Positions 28,585 to 36,621 of a DNA stretch of 64,000 nucleotides are shown here, piece after piece; the stretch's first letter is position 1; every line of letters starts with the position of its first letter. Under the pieces are notes generated by a model. That model did no database searches and was not told the origin of the DNA. It saw only the letters and a program-made list of their open reading frames with translations. Origin of the DNA: Curtobacterium pusillum (GTDB taxonomy: Bacteria; Actinomycetota; Actinomycetes; Actinomycetales; Microbacteriaceae); contig CP018783.1 of the NCBI GenBank assembly GCA_002025645.1, forward strand, positions 3,472,001 through 3,536,000, given 5' to 3'. The position numbers and the translations under genes are program-made.

Positions 28585-29634
28585 CTACGGGCGCAGCAGC
28601 ACCTTGATCGCACGACGCTCGTCCATCGCGCGGTACGCCTCGGCGGTCTCGTCCAGGGGCAGCTCGAGGTCGAACACCCGACCCGGCTCGATTGCACCCG
28701 AGAGCACGTCCGGCAGCAGCTCGGGGATGTACTTCCGCGCCGGGGCCATGCCGCCCGCGATCGTGATGTTCGTGTCGAAGAGGTACCGCGTGCCGATGGT
28801 CGGCACCCCGTGCGGGACCCCGACGAAGCCGAGGTTGCCGCCCGCGCGGACGGAGTGCAGCGCCTGGTCCATGCTCTCCTCGGTGCCGACGGCCTCGACC
28901 GCGCAGTCGGCCAGGTTGCCGCCGAGCAGGGCCTTGACGGCGGCGATGCCGTCCGCGCCGCGCTCCGCGACGATGTCGGTCGCGCCGAACTCCCGGGCGA
29001 GCGCCTGTCGGTCGGCGTGCCGGCTCATCGCGATGATGCGCTCGGCGCCGAGCCGCTTCGACGCGAGGACGGCGGAGAGCCCGACGGCGCCGTCGCCCAC
29101 GACGACGACGGTCTTGCCGGGGCCGACGGCTGCGGACACCGCGGCGTGGTGCCCTGTCGAGAACACGTCCGACAGGGTCAGCAGCGACGGCACGAGCGCC
29201 GGGTCGACCGGGCCGGGGACCGCGACCAGCGTGGCTTCGGCATCGGGGATGCGGACGTACTCGGCCTGGGCGCCGCCGACCGGGTCGCCGTAGGCGTCCT
29301 TCCCGCCGAAGCCGGACAGGTGGTCGCAGCCCGTGGTCATGCCGTTGCGGCAGGCCTGGCAGGTGCCCTCGTTCATGGTGAAGGGGGAGATGACGAAGTC
29401 ACCGACGTGCAGGTCCGTGACGTCGTCGCCGACCGCGACGACGGTCCCGACGAGTTCGTGCCCGATCGGGTGCGGCTCCTTCGTCTTCGTGACGCCGCGG
29501 TACGGCCACAGGTCGGAGCCGCACACGCACGCCGCGACGACCTCGACGACGACGTCCTTCGGCGTGATGAGGTCGGGCTGGTCGCGGTCCTCGACACGGA
29601 TGTCGTTCGGGGCGTGGATGATCGCTGCGCGCAA
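28585..29634 (-). CDS. Zinc-dependent alcohol dehydrogenase family protein
   Basis: NAD(P)-dependent medium-chain dehydrogenase of 349 residues. Catalytic zinc ligands are in VCGSDLWPY and PIGHELVGTV, and the Rossmann motif is VVVVGDGAVGLSAVLAS. The structural-zinc loop EGTCQACRNGMTTGC has only three cysteines, with Glu at the fourth position. The start is TTG with GGAAGG 6 nt ahead. Its start lies 18 nt from that of DUF3097 on the other strand, so the two divergent genes share a very short control region. Confidence 0.9.
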   Translation of the reverse strand: MRAAIIHAPNDIRVEDRDQPDLITPKDVVVEVVAACVCGSDLWPYRGVTKTKEPHPIGHELVGTVVAVGDDVTDLHVGDFVISPFTMNEGTCQACRNGMTTGCDHLSGFGGKDAYGDPVGGAQAEYVRIPDAEATLVAVPGPVDPALVPSLLTLSDVFSTGHHAAVSAAVGPGKTVVVVGDGAVGLSAVLASKRLGAERIIAMSRHADRQALAREFGATDIVAERGADGIAAVKALLGGNLADCAVEAVGTEESMDQALHSVRAGGNLGFVGVPHGVPTIGTRYLFDTNITIAGGMAPARKYIPELLPDVLSGAIEPGRVFDLELPLDETAEAYRAMDERRAIKVLLRP

Positions 29635-29652
29635 GGGGAGCCTTCCGTCGAG

Positions 29653-30651
29653 ATGGTGGGGGATCGGCCGGTCGACGTCGTCCGGAGCCCTCTCGACAGT
29701 ACCCTCGTGCGGGTGGACGACGACCGGTACGGCGGGGACGTGCTCTCGGGGGACTGGCGCTCCCGCGGGGTGAAGAAGGTGCGGCAGGTGCCGCTCGAAC
29801 GCGACATGGTGCTCGAGGACCCGGACTCCGGGTGGGCGGGTGCCGTCGTGGGGCTCGAGGCGGGCAACATCGCACTCGAGGACTGGAAGGGCCGCACGCG
29901 CTCCTTCCCCTTCACGGGGCAGTTCCTGCTCGAGGGGGAGCTCGTCACACTGGGACGCCCGCAGGCGCCGGTCGGGCGGTCTGCCGCGGCAGGGCGCGCC
30001 GCGTCCGGTCCGCACGGGACCGCAGCCGGGAGGCCCGGGGCCGCGCCCGCCGTCCGGCACGCGTCCGACGGTGGTCGCCTCCGCACCGCGTCCGGATCGT
30101 TCGCGGTGGAGTCGCAGCGTGCCCGGGTGGCGCTGCCCTCCCGGATCATGGTCGAGGGCAAGCACGACGCCGAGCTCGTCGAGAAGGTCTGGGGAGCCGA
30201 CCTCCGCGTCGAGGGCGTCGTCGTCGAGGAGCTCTCCGGCGTCGACAACCTGGCCGCGGTCCTCGACGACTTCCAGCCCTCGCGCGACCGCCGGGTCGGC
30301 GTGCTCGTCGACCACCTCGTGCCCGGCTCGAAGGAGTCCCGGTTCGCGTCCGCCGTGATGCAGGGGAAGTGGGTCGCGCACGTGCTCGTCGTCGGGCACC
30401 CGTTCGTCGACGTCTGGCAGTCCGTGAAGCCCGCCCGCGTCGGACTGCAGGCGTGGCCGACGATCCCGCGGTCCATCGAGTGGAAGAAGGGCATCTGCCA
30501 GGCGCTCGGGTGGCCGCACGCCGAGCAGGCCGACATCGCCCGCGCCTGGCAGCGGATCCTCGGGCAGGTGCGGACCTTCGCCGACCTGGAGCCGCAGTTA
30601 CTCGGTCGCGTCGAGGAGCTCATCGACTTCGTGACGGAGCCGAAGGCCTGA
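29653..30651 (+). CDS. DUF3097 domain-containing protein
   Basis: A 332-residue actinobacterial protein of unknown function. I recognise the family from VEGKHDAELVEKVWGADLRVEGVVVEEL, which resembles a TOPRIM-like acidic core (E...D), then GVLVDHLVPGSKESR, VGHPFVDVWQ and IEWKKGICQALGW. A variable Ala/Gly-rich linker occupies about residues 103-140. The frame is open for kilobases upstream, but that part is antisense to the dehydrogenase and regulator genes. Start chosen at ATG 29653, with AAGGGGAG about 12 nt upstream. Confidence 0.85.
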   Translation: MVGDRPVDVVRSPLDSTLVRVDDDRYGGDVLSGDWRSRGVKKVRQVPLERDMVLEDPDSGWAGAVVGLEAGNIALEDWKGRTRSFPFTGQFLLEGELVTLGRPQAPVGRSAAAGRAASGPHGTAAGRPGAAPAVRHASDGGRLRTASGSFAVESQRARVALPSRIMVEGKHDAELVEKVWGADLRVEGVVVEELSGVDNLAAVLDDFQPSRDRRVGVLVDHLVPGSKESRFASAVMQGKWVAHVLVVGHPFVDVWQSVKPARVGLQAWPTIPRSIEWKKGICQALGWPHAEQADIARAWQRILGQVRTFADLEPQLLGRVEELIDFVTEPKA

Positions 30652-30783
30652 CGCGGGGCGGCGCGCGCGCCGCGCGCGGCTCGCTGCGCGCCGCGCGCTC
30701 GCGCCGCGCGCTCGCGCCGCGCGCTCGCGCCGCGCGCTCGCTCGCTTCGCACGGTGCGAGGCGCGCGCCCGCCGTGTTGCAGT

Positions 30784-30844
30784 GTGCGAGGTTCCGCGCA
30801 GTGTGGGACCCGCACGACCCCGCACCGTGCCCGGAACCTCGCAC
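30784..30844. repeat. 61-nt palindrome (GTGCGAGGTTC family), copy 1
   Basis: Arms GTGCGAGGTTCCG and CGGAACCTCGCAC, with pairing extended outward by GCAGT/ACTGC to 30779-30849. The partner copy at 33189 is also 61 nt. Confidence 0.88.
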
Positions 30845-30970
30845 ACTGCGTCGCGCGTGGCTCGCGCCTCGCACGATGCGAGACGCCCCGCGCGACCCCG
30901 CACCGCGCCCGGAACCTCGCACACTGCGTCGCGCGTGGCTCGCGCCTCGCACGATGCGAGACGCCCCGCC
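30815..30970 (+). repeat. 78-nt tandem duplication
   Basis: Two adjacent 78-nt units (30815-30892 and 30893-30970) differ at only one position seen by eye (ACCGTG versus ACCGCG). Each holds a right arm of the 61-nt palindrome plus CTCGCACGATGCGAG. Confidence 0.88.
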
Positions 30971-31014
30971 GGCCCGCGCCCCCGGAAATCCGGGGGGATC
31001 CCGGGCGTGGCGCA

Positions 31015-31020
31015 TACCCT
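31015..31020 (+). promoter_or_regulatory. -10 box of the gene at 31027, leaderless
   Basis: TACCCT followed by GGAGGC and ATG. GGAGG is too close to the ATG to act as a ribosome site. Confidence 0.55.
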
Positions 31021-31026
31021 GGAGGC

Positions 31027-31677
31027 ATGGACGGCATCGACGGACGCGTGCGCGGCGCCGTCGACGTCTGGCTCCGCTGGCTCCCGCGGTGGCAGATCGG
31101 CACGGCTCGACCCCGCACGCGCATCTGCCGCAAGTGCACGGGCTCGCCGATCGCCACCGCCGCCGGGTTCGGCCCGGACGTCCCGCACGCCGTCCAGCAC
31201 GCCCTGATCGGCCGCATCTCGACCATCGTCGAGGACGCGGTCGACGACTACACCGCCCGGAACCTGCCCTTGCTCCAGCGCGAACTCGAGCGGGCCGCCG
31301 CACGGAAGCGGCACGCCGGGTACCAGCCGACCGAGGGCCTGCAGCCGGAGTTCCAGGGGCTCGACGTCGATCCCGAACCGTCGCCCGGTGAGCCCTTCCT
31401 GTTCACGCTCGGCGAGCTGACCGGCACCGGCGCGGGCGAGCAGGTTCCTCGTGAGCCGCTGTCGGACGAGGCGAAGTCGGCGCTCCGCCACGAGATCGAG
31501 CTGTCCGACGAGTGCGCCCAGGCCACCGGGGCCGCGGTCTGCCTGGCACTCATCGACCACCGACCGCGGATCGCCGAGGCCGTCGAACGCCTGGTCGAAC
31601 CCCAGATCGAGGCGCTCGTGTCGGACATGTTCCGAGGGTTCGACGGACCAGAGGCCCCGCGCGCCGGACTCTTCTGA
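31027..31677 (+). CDS. Hypothetical protein with a CxxC motif
   Basis: A 216-residue soluble protein I cannot assign. Near residue 36 it has TRICRKCTGSP, half of a possible zinc ribbon; near residue 165 SDECAQATGAAVCLALIDH gives two more cysteines that might complete it. The C-terminal half is acidic and helical. Coding is supported by normal GC third-position bias and by the promoter placed 6 nt ahead. Similar proteins in this bacterial family have, as I recall, sometimes been labelled spermidine/putrescine-binding, which nothing here supports. Confidence 0.7.
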   Translation: MDGIDGRVRGAVDVWLRWLPRWQIGTARPRTRICRKCTGSPIATAAGFGPDVPHAVQHALIGRISTIVEDAVDDYTARNLPLLQRELERAAARKRHAGYQPTEGLQPEFQGLDVDPEPSPGEPFLFTLGELTGTGAGEQVPREPLSDEAKSALRHEIELSDECAQATGAAVCLALIDHRPRIAEAVERLVEPQIEALVSDMFRGFDGPEAPRAGLF

Positions 31678-31681
31678 CGGG

Positions 31682-32083
31682 TCAGCGCACGGTGCGCCGG
31701 CGCGTCCCGCGGAGGACCAGTCGGGCGATCCCGCGCCACCCGAGCAGGAACACCCCGAGCACGATCGTCGCGACGATCACGAACGAGATCGGCAGGGGGT
31801 TGCCGTCCACGTCGCCCTGCCCCGTGGCGACACGGATGGCCAGCCCGATGAAGACGGTCAGTATCCACACCACGACACCGGTCGGCCAGAAGCGCAGCGG
31901 TCGGGCCCACGCACCACTCGTGACGTAGCCGACGGCCCAGCCCGCGAGGAACGGGTACGCAGTCGTCCACAGCGCGAGGGCGGAGTTCGTCTCACCGTGC
32001 GAGGAGCGCCCGATCAGGGCGAACAGGACGATGAGCACGACGTCGATCACGGCTGCGAGCCAGCCCCAGGTGCGTTCGGTCAC
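31682..32083 (-). CDS. DUF3054 family membrane protein
   Basis: A 133-residue protein with four hydrophobic segments (about 7-24, 40-55, 68-87 and 98-117) and a basic C-terminal tail, which fits DUF3054. The function is unknown. Start GTG 32083 (VTERTWGWLAAVIDV). The stop lies 4 nt beyond the stop of the convergent gene on the plus strand. Divergent from the DUF559 gene. Confidence 0.75.
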   Translation of the reverse strand: MTERTWGWLAAVIDVVLIVLFALIGRSSHGETNSALALWTTAYPFLAGWAVGYVTSGAWARPLRFWPTGVVVWILTVFIGLAIRVATGQGDVDGNPLPISFVIVATIVLGVFLLGWRGIARLVLRGTRRRTVR

Positions 32084-32129
32084 ACCCCATTCTCGCAGCC
32101 GACGACCGCCCCGGATTCCGTGCGGCGCC

Positions 32130-32158
32130 CCTGTGGACGGTTCGCGATCGTCCACAGG
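32130..32158. promoter_or_regulatory. Inverted repeat between divergent DUF3054 and DUF559 genes
   Basis: CCTGTGGACG and CGTCCACAGG are perfect 10-nt arms, 9 bases apart, lying between the two starts. It could be an operator or a hairpin; no protein can be named. Confidence 0.5.
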
Positions 32159-32194
32159 TCGCCCGTCGGTGGTCGCACCGTGCGACGCCACCAC

Positions 32195-32200
32195 GACGAT
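32195..32200 (+). promoter_or_regulatory. -10 box of the DUF559 gene, leaderless
   Basis: GACGAT followed by 6 nt and ATG; the same arrangement precedes the DUF2236 gene at 47030. Confidence 0.45.
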
Positions 32201-32206
32201 CGACCG

Positions 32207-33157
32207 ATGACCGAGTCGCCTGCCTTCCCCAACGTCCCCGACTGCCCCTGGCACGTCGTCAACGACGACCATCCCGACGTCGCCCGCGTCCTGCGAGCGC
32301 GCGCCCGCGCCGGGGAACTCCGACGGATCGCGCACGGCCGGTACGTCCCCGTCGAGGCGTGGGACGGTCTCCGACCGGAGCAGCGTCACCACGTCCTGGT
32401 CAGGTCCCTCGTCGACCGGATCCGGCCGCGCTTCGTCGTGTCGCACCTGTCGGCGGCCGCGGTGCTCGGCGTGCCGTTCCTCCACCCGTGGCCGGGACGC
32501 GTCCACCTGATCCGACCGGGTGAGGACGCACGCACCACGAGCGCGACCTGCATCGTGCACGCCGATCTCGACCCGACGATGCGCGGCACCTGGCGCTTCC
32601 GTTCGGACGACCTGCGGGTGACGAACTCCGAGCGCACCGCGGTCGACCTCGCGATGACCCTGCCGTTCCTCGACGGTGTGGTCGCCCTCGATCGCCTGCT
32701 GCGGCTCGGCGCTGACGTGCAGACCATCCAGGACGGCATCGAGCGCCGTTCCCCTCGCGGCCGTCGCCGTGCCCTCCGCGCGCTGGCCTTCGCGGACGGA
32801 GCAGCGGACACACCCGGGGAGTCCGTCGCTCGCGTGCGGCTCGACGAGTACGGCGCGCCGCCCCCGGTGACGCAACACCGGTTCCGGGAGCGCGGGCACC
32901 CCGACATCGTCGTCGACCTCTGGCTGCCGGACACCGGCGTCGCGATCGAGTTCGACGGCGAGGTGAAGTACCGCGACCGGGCGCTCCGCGCCGGCGCATC
33001 TCCCGAGGACGTCGTGATCGCGGAGAAGTACCGCGAGGACCGCCTGCGGGCGTTCGACGAGGTCCGCCAGGTCGTCCGGCTCTCGTGGGGTGACCTCTGG
33101 AGTGAGACGTCGTTCCGTGGGAAGCTCCGCCGCGCGCGGGTCCCGATGCGGCACTGA
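32207..33157 (+). CDS. AbiEi-like antitoxin / DUF559-type nuclease fold protein
   Basis: The 316 residues combine an N-terminal winged-helix-like region found in AbiEi antitoxins (ARAGELRRIAHGRYVPVEAW, FVVSHLSAAAVLGVPF) with a C-terminal region like DUF559/Vsr nucleases (PDIVVDLWLPDTGVAIEFDGEVKYRD). The spacing of Asp, Glu and Lys suggests a PD-(D/E)XK core. No AbiEii nucleotidyltransferase lies next to it, so a toxin-antitoxin role is unproven. A paralogue is at 51179-52123. Confidence 0.75.
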   Translation: MTESPAFPNVPDCPWHVVNDDHPDVARVLRARARAGELRRIAHGRYVPVEAWDGLRPEQRHHVLVRSLVDRIRPRFVVSHLSAAAVLGVPFLHPWPGRVHLIRPGEDARTTSATCIVHADLDPTMRGTWRFRSDDLRVTNSERTAVDLAMTLPFLDGVVALDRLLRLGADVQTIQDGIERRSPRGRRRALRALAFADGAADTPGESVARVRLDEYGAPPPVTQHRFRERGHPDIVVDLWLPDTGVAIEFDGEVKYRDRALRAGASPEDVVIAEKYREDRLRAFDEVRQVVRLSWGDLWSETSFRGKLRRARVPMRH

Positions 33158-33188
33158 CCCCGCACGGTGCGAGGTGACGACCCGAGCC

Positions 33189-33249
33189 GTGCGAGGTTCG
33201 GCGCAGTGTGCGAGGGAGCGCAGCTCCCACACTGCGCGGAACCTCGCAC
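33189..33249. repeat. 61-nt palindrome (GTGCGAGGTTC family), copy 2
   Basis: Arms GTGCGAGGTTC...GCGCAGTGTG pair over 22 nt with one mismatch, and an inner GGGAGC/GCTCCC hairpin closes the loop. It lies 32 nt after the DUF559 stop and may act as its terminator. Confidence 0.88.
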
Positions 33250-33315
33250 ACTGCGGAATCCGTGAGCGCAGCCGGCCGTTCACTCGCAGGCCACCTGCGG
33301 TTCGTCGCGGGTCAC

Positions 33316-33321
33316 CAGGAT
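33316..33321 (+). promoter_or_regulatory. -10 box of the GDPD-IMPase gene, leaderless
   Basis: CAGGAT followed by 6 nt and ATG. Identical boxes and spacing precede the AraC gene (35754) and the sensor kinase (40441). Confidence 0.5.
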
Positions 33322-33327
33322 GGGCCG

Positions 33328-34911
33328 ATGACGTCGACCATGCGCGCGCCCGTCACGTCCGTCACGACACGGGCAGCGGCCGGGAGGCACGGCGTGCGTC
33401 CGCCACGTCTCGTCGCCCACCGCGGTGCGCCGCGCGTCCGGCGCGAGAACACCCTGCCGGCGGTCGCGGTCGCGGAGGCCCTCGGCGCGGAGACCGTCGA
33501 GGTCGACGTCCGGCGGACGGCCGACGGCGTCGCGGTCCTGCTGCACGACGAGACCCTCGGGCGGATGTGGGGCGACGCCCGCCGGGTGTGCGACGTCGAC
33601 TGGTGCGACGTCGCCCGGCTCGGGAACGGCCTCGACCGCATCCCGCGCCTCGACGCCGTGCTCGAACGCCTCGACGGCTGCCGCTCGACCCTGCTCGTCG
33701 ACGTCGTGGACCCGGCGGACGCCGTCGTCGCTGCCCGGACCGTCGCGGGACACCGCGGCATGACGGGCGTCGCATGGCGCGGCACCCCCGCTGCGATGGC
33801 CGCCGTCCGTACCGAGCTGCCCGACGCGGACGTCTGGCTCGCGTGGGAGTCGCTCGTCCCACCGACCGCGGCCGACCTCGAGACGCTGGCGCCCTCCACG
33901 CTCGACCTCGACGTCGTGTTCCTCACCCCGCGGACCGTCGAGGCAGCGCACGCCCTCGGTCTCCGCGTCGCCGTCCGGGTCGTCGACGACGCCGAGCCCG
34001 CGCTCTGGGCTGCCCGCATCGGGGTCGACTCGGTCACGACGAACGACGTCGCGACGGTCCGTGCCGCGCTGGCCGAGGCCGAACGGGACGGCTGGCCCGA
34101 GCGCGAGCGTGAGCCCACCGAGACGGAGGTCGCCTCGCGCGCTCAGGCCCTCGCGCACCGGATCGCGCACGAGGTGATCGCCTTCACCCGGGAGCACCCG
34201 GTGGGCGAGGTCACGACCAAGGGGCACCCGGCAGACCTCGTCACCGACGTCGACCGGCTCGTCGAACAGCTCGTCCGTTCCCGGGTCCGGACGGTGTTCC
34301 CGACGCACGGGTTCACCGGGGAGGAGTACGGCGACGCCCCCGGTGACCGGCACCGGTGGTACCTCGACCCCGTCGACGGCACCACGAACCTGGCGAACGG
34401 CGTCCCGTGGACCTCGATGTCGCTCTGCCTCACCCGCTCCGGACGCCCGGTCGTCGGTGTCGTCGCCGATCCCTGGCGCGGCGAGGTGCTCGAGGCACGG
34501 CGCGGGCACGGCGCCACACTGCGGGACCGGACACTCCACCTCGACGACGCGCCGCGTGCGCTCGCCGGCGCCGTGGTGGGCACGGAGCTCGACGGAAACC
34601 GACCGTGGCCGGGGTTCGTCGCCTTCCTCGAGGCCCTCGCCGATCGCTCCTGCACGCTGCGTGTCCAGGGCTCCGGGACGCTCACGATCGCCCAGGTCGC
34701 CGCGGGGCGGGGCATCGGCGGGTGCGTGCCGGCGTTCGACCCGGTGGACCACGGCGCAGCCGTGCTGCTCGTGCACGAAGCCCGCGGGGTGGTCCTCACC
34801 CGCGGTGGCCCGGTCGACGGCTTCCCGCCGGTGGGGGAGCCGTTCCTCGTGGCGCACCCCGGCGCAGCGGACGAGCTGCACGCCGTGTGGACGGCGGCGC
34901 TCGCGCGCTAG
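33328..34911 (+). CDS. Glycerophosphodiester phosphodiesterase fused to inositol monophosphatase-family domain
   Basis: A 527-residue two-domain enzyme. Residues about 25-265 are a GDPD domain: the catalytic LVAHRGAP (His31), RENTLPA, ETVEVDVRRTADGVAVLLHDETL, and VDSVTTND at its end. Residues about 275-527 are an IMPase-fold phosphatase: GHPADLVTDVDRLVE, GEEYGD, the metal site WYLDPVDGTTNLANG (near 345) and AFDPVDHGAAVLLV. Both sets of metal ligands appear complete. Together they could strip a glycerophospho-sugar or inositol head group in two steps. The stop overlaps that of the convergent VOC gene. Confidence 0.88.
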   Translation: MTSTMRAPVTSVTTRAAAGRHGVRPPRLVAHRGAPRVRRENTLPAVAVAEALGAETVEVDVRRTADGVAVLLHDETLGRMWGDARRVCDVDWCDVARLGNGLDRIPRLDAVLERLDGCRSTLLVDVVDPADAVVAARTVAGHRGMTGVAWRGTPAAMAAVRTELPDADVWLAWESLVPPTAADLETLAPSTLDLDVVFLTPRTVEAAHALGLRVAVRVVDDAEPALWAARIGVDSVTTNDVATVRAALAEAERDGWPEREREPTETEVASRAQALAHRIAHEVIAFTREHPVGEVTTKGHPADLVTDVDRLVEQLVRSRVRTVFPTHGFTGEEYGDAPGDRHRWYLDPVDGTTNLANGVPWTSMSLCLTRSGRPVVGVVADPWRGEVLEARRGHGATLRDRTLHLDDAPRALAGAVVGTELDGNRPWPGFVAFLEALADRSCTLRVQGSGTLTIAQVAAGRGIGGCVPAFDPVDHGAAVLLVHEARGVVLTRGGPVDGFPPVGEPFLVAHPGAADELHAVWTAALAR

Positions 34912-35312
34912 GCCTGGGCGATCCGGACCATGTTGCCGGCGGGGTCCCGCACGGCGGCGTCGCGGACGCCCCAGAACTGGTCGGTCGGCTCCTGCAGCAC
35001 CTCGGCGTCGGGGCTCGCCGTGATGCGGTCGAACGTCGCGTCGAGGTCCGTCACGCGGAGCTGCAGCATGGAGAGGCCGCCCTTCGCGAGCAGCGCGGCG
35101 ATCGCGTCGCCGTCCTCCTGCGACCGGCCGGCGTGCGGCTCGGAGAGCACGAGCTCGAGGTCCGCGTGGTCGTCGCTCACGAGGGTCACCCACCGGAACC
35201 CGACGTTCTCGACGGTGTTGCGGACGGTGAAGCCGAGGACGTCGCCGTAGAACGCCACGGCGGCGTCGATGTCGTCGGCGAGCACGTGCACGCCACTGAT
35301 CTGGATCGTCAT
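34908..35312 (-). CDS. VOC family (glyoxalase/dioxygenase-fold) protein
   Basis: A 134-residue protein with the paired beta-alpha-beta-beta-beta units of the vicinal oxygen chelate fold: DIDAAVAFYGDVLGFTVRN, WVTLVSDDHADLELVLSEP, LQLRVTDLDATFDRI and DAAVRDPAGNMVRIAQA. His/Glu metal candidates are present but reaction and substrate are unknown. It follows an AraC gene by 10 nt in the same direction and is probably its partner. Its stop shares the bases CTAG with the stop of the convergent fusion gene. Confidence 0.85.
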   Translation of the reverse strand: MTIQISGVHVLADDIDAAVAFYGDVLGFTVRNTVENVGFRWVTLVSDDHADLELVLSEPHAGRSQEDGDAIAALLAKGGLSMLQLRVTDLDATFDRITASPDAEVLQEPTDQFWGVRDAAVRDPAGNMVRIAQA

Positions 35313-35322
35313 GGCAGCGACA

Positions 35323-35754
35323 CTAGGACCGCTGTGCGTCCCCGCGCTTCTCCGATCCTGCTCGGACCGGCCGGGTGACGACCATCGTGTGGCAGCTCCA
35401 CTGCCCGGCGAGGTCGTCGTGGTCGGCGGCGCGGTACTGCGTGGGGGTCATCCCGGCGAGTTCCGTGAACCGCGACGAGAACGACCCGAGGCTCGTCGCG
35501 CCGACGGCCATGCAGACCTCGGTCACGCTGAGGTCGGTGCTGCGGAACAGCGCCTGCGCCCGCTCGATCCGCCGGGTCATCAGGTAGGCGTACGGCGTCT
35601 CACCGTAGGCAGCGCGGAACCGGCGGCTGAAGTGCGCGGCCGACATGAACGCCGCCGCGGCGAGGGACGGCACGTCGAGGGGTTCGGCGTACTCGCGGTC
35701 CATCCGACTGCGGGCACGACGCAGCCGTCGGAGTTCGTCGAGGTCCGCTGCCAT
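35323..35754 (-). CDS. Short AraC family transcriptional regulator
   Basis: The 143 residues are almost entirely an AraC DNA-binding domain (LDVPSLAAAAFMSAAHFSRRFRAAYG and SVTEVCMAVGATSLGSFSSRFTEL, then GMTPTQYR) with a short C-terminal tail and no sensor domain at the front. ATG 35754 is chosen because CAGGAT lies 6 nt ahead; the open frame extends further upstream without similarity. Probably controls the VOC gene 10 nt downstream. Confidence 0.87.
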   Translation of the reverse strand: MAADLDELRRLRRARSRMDREYAEPLDVPSLAAAAFMSAAHFSRRFRAAYGETPYAYLMTRRIERAQALFRSTDLSVTEVCMAVGATSLGSFSSRFTELAGMTPTQYRAADHDDLAGQWSCHTMVVTRPVRAGSEKRGDAQRS

Positions 35755-35760
35755 GCCCAC

Positions 35761-35766
35761 ATCCTG
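35761..35766 (-). promoter_or_regulatory. -10 box of the AraC gene, leaderless
   Basis: CAGGAT on the minus strand, 6 nt before the ATG. Confidence 0.5.
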
Positions 35767-35825
35767 CACGACCGGCTCACGGAGGACTCTGTGCGGGCGT
35801 ACAGTCAGCGGTCGTCCGTGCTCCC

Positions 35826-35831
35826 TACTGT
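35826..35831 (+). promoter_or_regulatory. -10 box of the gene at 35838, leaderless
   Basis: TACTGT followed by 6 nt and ATG. Confidence 0.55.
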
Positions 35832-35837
35832 GGCGGC

Positions 35838-36566
35838 ATGGGATTCCTCGACCGCTTGCTCGGACGTCCGGACCGCGACCAGAACGGCGCCGCACGGTCC
35901 GGTGCGGCACAGAACCAGTGGGGGCAGCCGCAGTACGGCCAGCAGCCCCAGTACGGCCAGCAGTCGTACCACCAGCCCGCGCAGGCGCCCGGCCCGGCGG
36001 CGACCTCCGACGACGAGCGCGCGGTCGAGCGCTACCGCTACCTGCTCCGGACCGCCCCGCCGGAGCGCATCGAGGAGGTCCACGCCGAGGCGTTCGCGAC
36101 CCTGACGCCCGAGCAACGCCGGATGGTCTACGACGAGTTCACCCGCACGGCACCCGCGGGGGAGGCCCCGCGCGGCGACGACCCGCGCTCGCTCGCCCAG
36201 GCGGCGACCCGGTCCGAGATCCGGCAGCCCGGGTTCATGGAGCGCTCGCTCGGCGGCGTCCGTGGCGTCGGCGGTGCTGGAGCGCGATCGGGGCCGTCCT
36301 TCGGCAGCATGATCGGCGCCTCGATCCTCGGCACCGTGGCGGGCTACGTCATCGGTTCGGCGATCATGAGCGCCTTCCTGCCGGACCCGGGATCGTTCGA
36401 CGGCGGTACCGATGCTGCGGGTGACGGTGGTTCGGAGGACACTGGTGCCGACTCCGCTGACGCCGGCGCGTCCGACGGCGGTGGGGTCGAGAGCGCGGGC
36501 TGGGGCGACGGCGGATCCGATTTCGGCGGTGGCTTCGGTGACTTCGGCGGTGACTTCGACGTGTGA
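35838..36566 (+). CDS. Hypothetical protein with Gln/Tyr repeats and glycine-rich tail
   Basis: The 242 residues have a conserved-looking start MGFLDRLLGR, a low-complexity Gln/Tyr segment (GQPQYGQQPQYGQQ, about 29-42) and a helical middle (ERAVERYRYLLRTAPPERIEEVHAEAF). One hydrophobic stretch follows (SMIGASILGTVAGYVIGSAIM, about 156-176). The tail is acidic and glycine-rich (GGGFGDFGGDFDV). It may be an anchored scaffold or envelope protein. I do not recognise a functional family. Confidence 0.72.
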   Translation: MGFLDRLLGRPDRDQNGAARSGAAQNQWGQPQYGQQPQYGQQSYHQPAQAPGPAATSDDERAVERYRYLLRTAPPERIEEVHAEAFATLTPEQRRMVYDEFTRTAPAGEAPRGDDPRSLAQAATRSEIRQPGFMERSLGGVRGVGGAGARSGPSFGSMIGASILGTVAGYVIGSAIMSAFLPDPGSFDGGTDAAGDGGSEDTGADSADAGASDGGGVESAGWGDGGSDFGGGFGDFGGDFDV

Positions 36567-36621
36567 CGTGTCGGAGCTCCGACCGACCTACTGATATTCT
36601 CCTGGTCGACAAAGGAGCGAC

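Larger units (their letters stand above)
30652..31026. other. Repeat-rich intergenic region after DUF3097
   Basis: No gene seen. It opens with a CG-only tract made of tandem 13-nt units (CGCGCCGCGCGCT, about 30700-30745). A 61-nt palindrome follows, then a 78-nt tandem duplication, a small palindrome CTCGCACGATGCGAG and the promoter of the next gene. Confidence 0.85.

Noticed and set aside
27244-30651. A 1,135-codon open frame on the plus strand
   Set aside because: Only the last 333 codons (DUF3097) are real; the rest is antisense to the ROK regulator and dehydrogenase, an effect of high GC.
30754-31026. Upstream coding extension of the gene at 31027
   Set aside because: The frame is open only because the 78-nt tandem units are a multiple of three; no family features, and a promoter sits right before the ATG.
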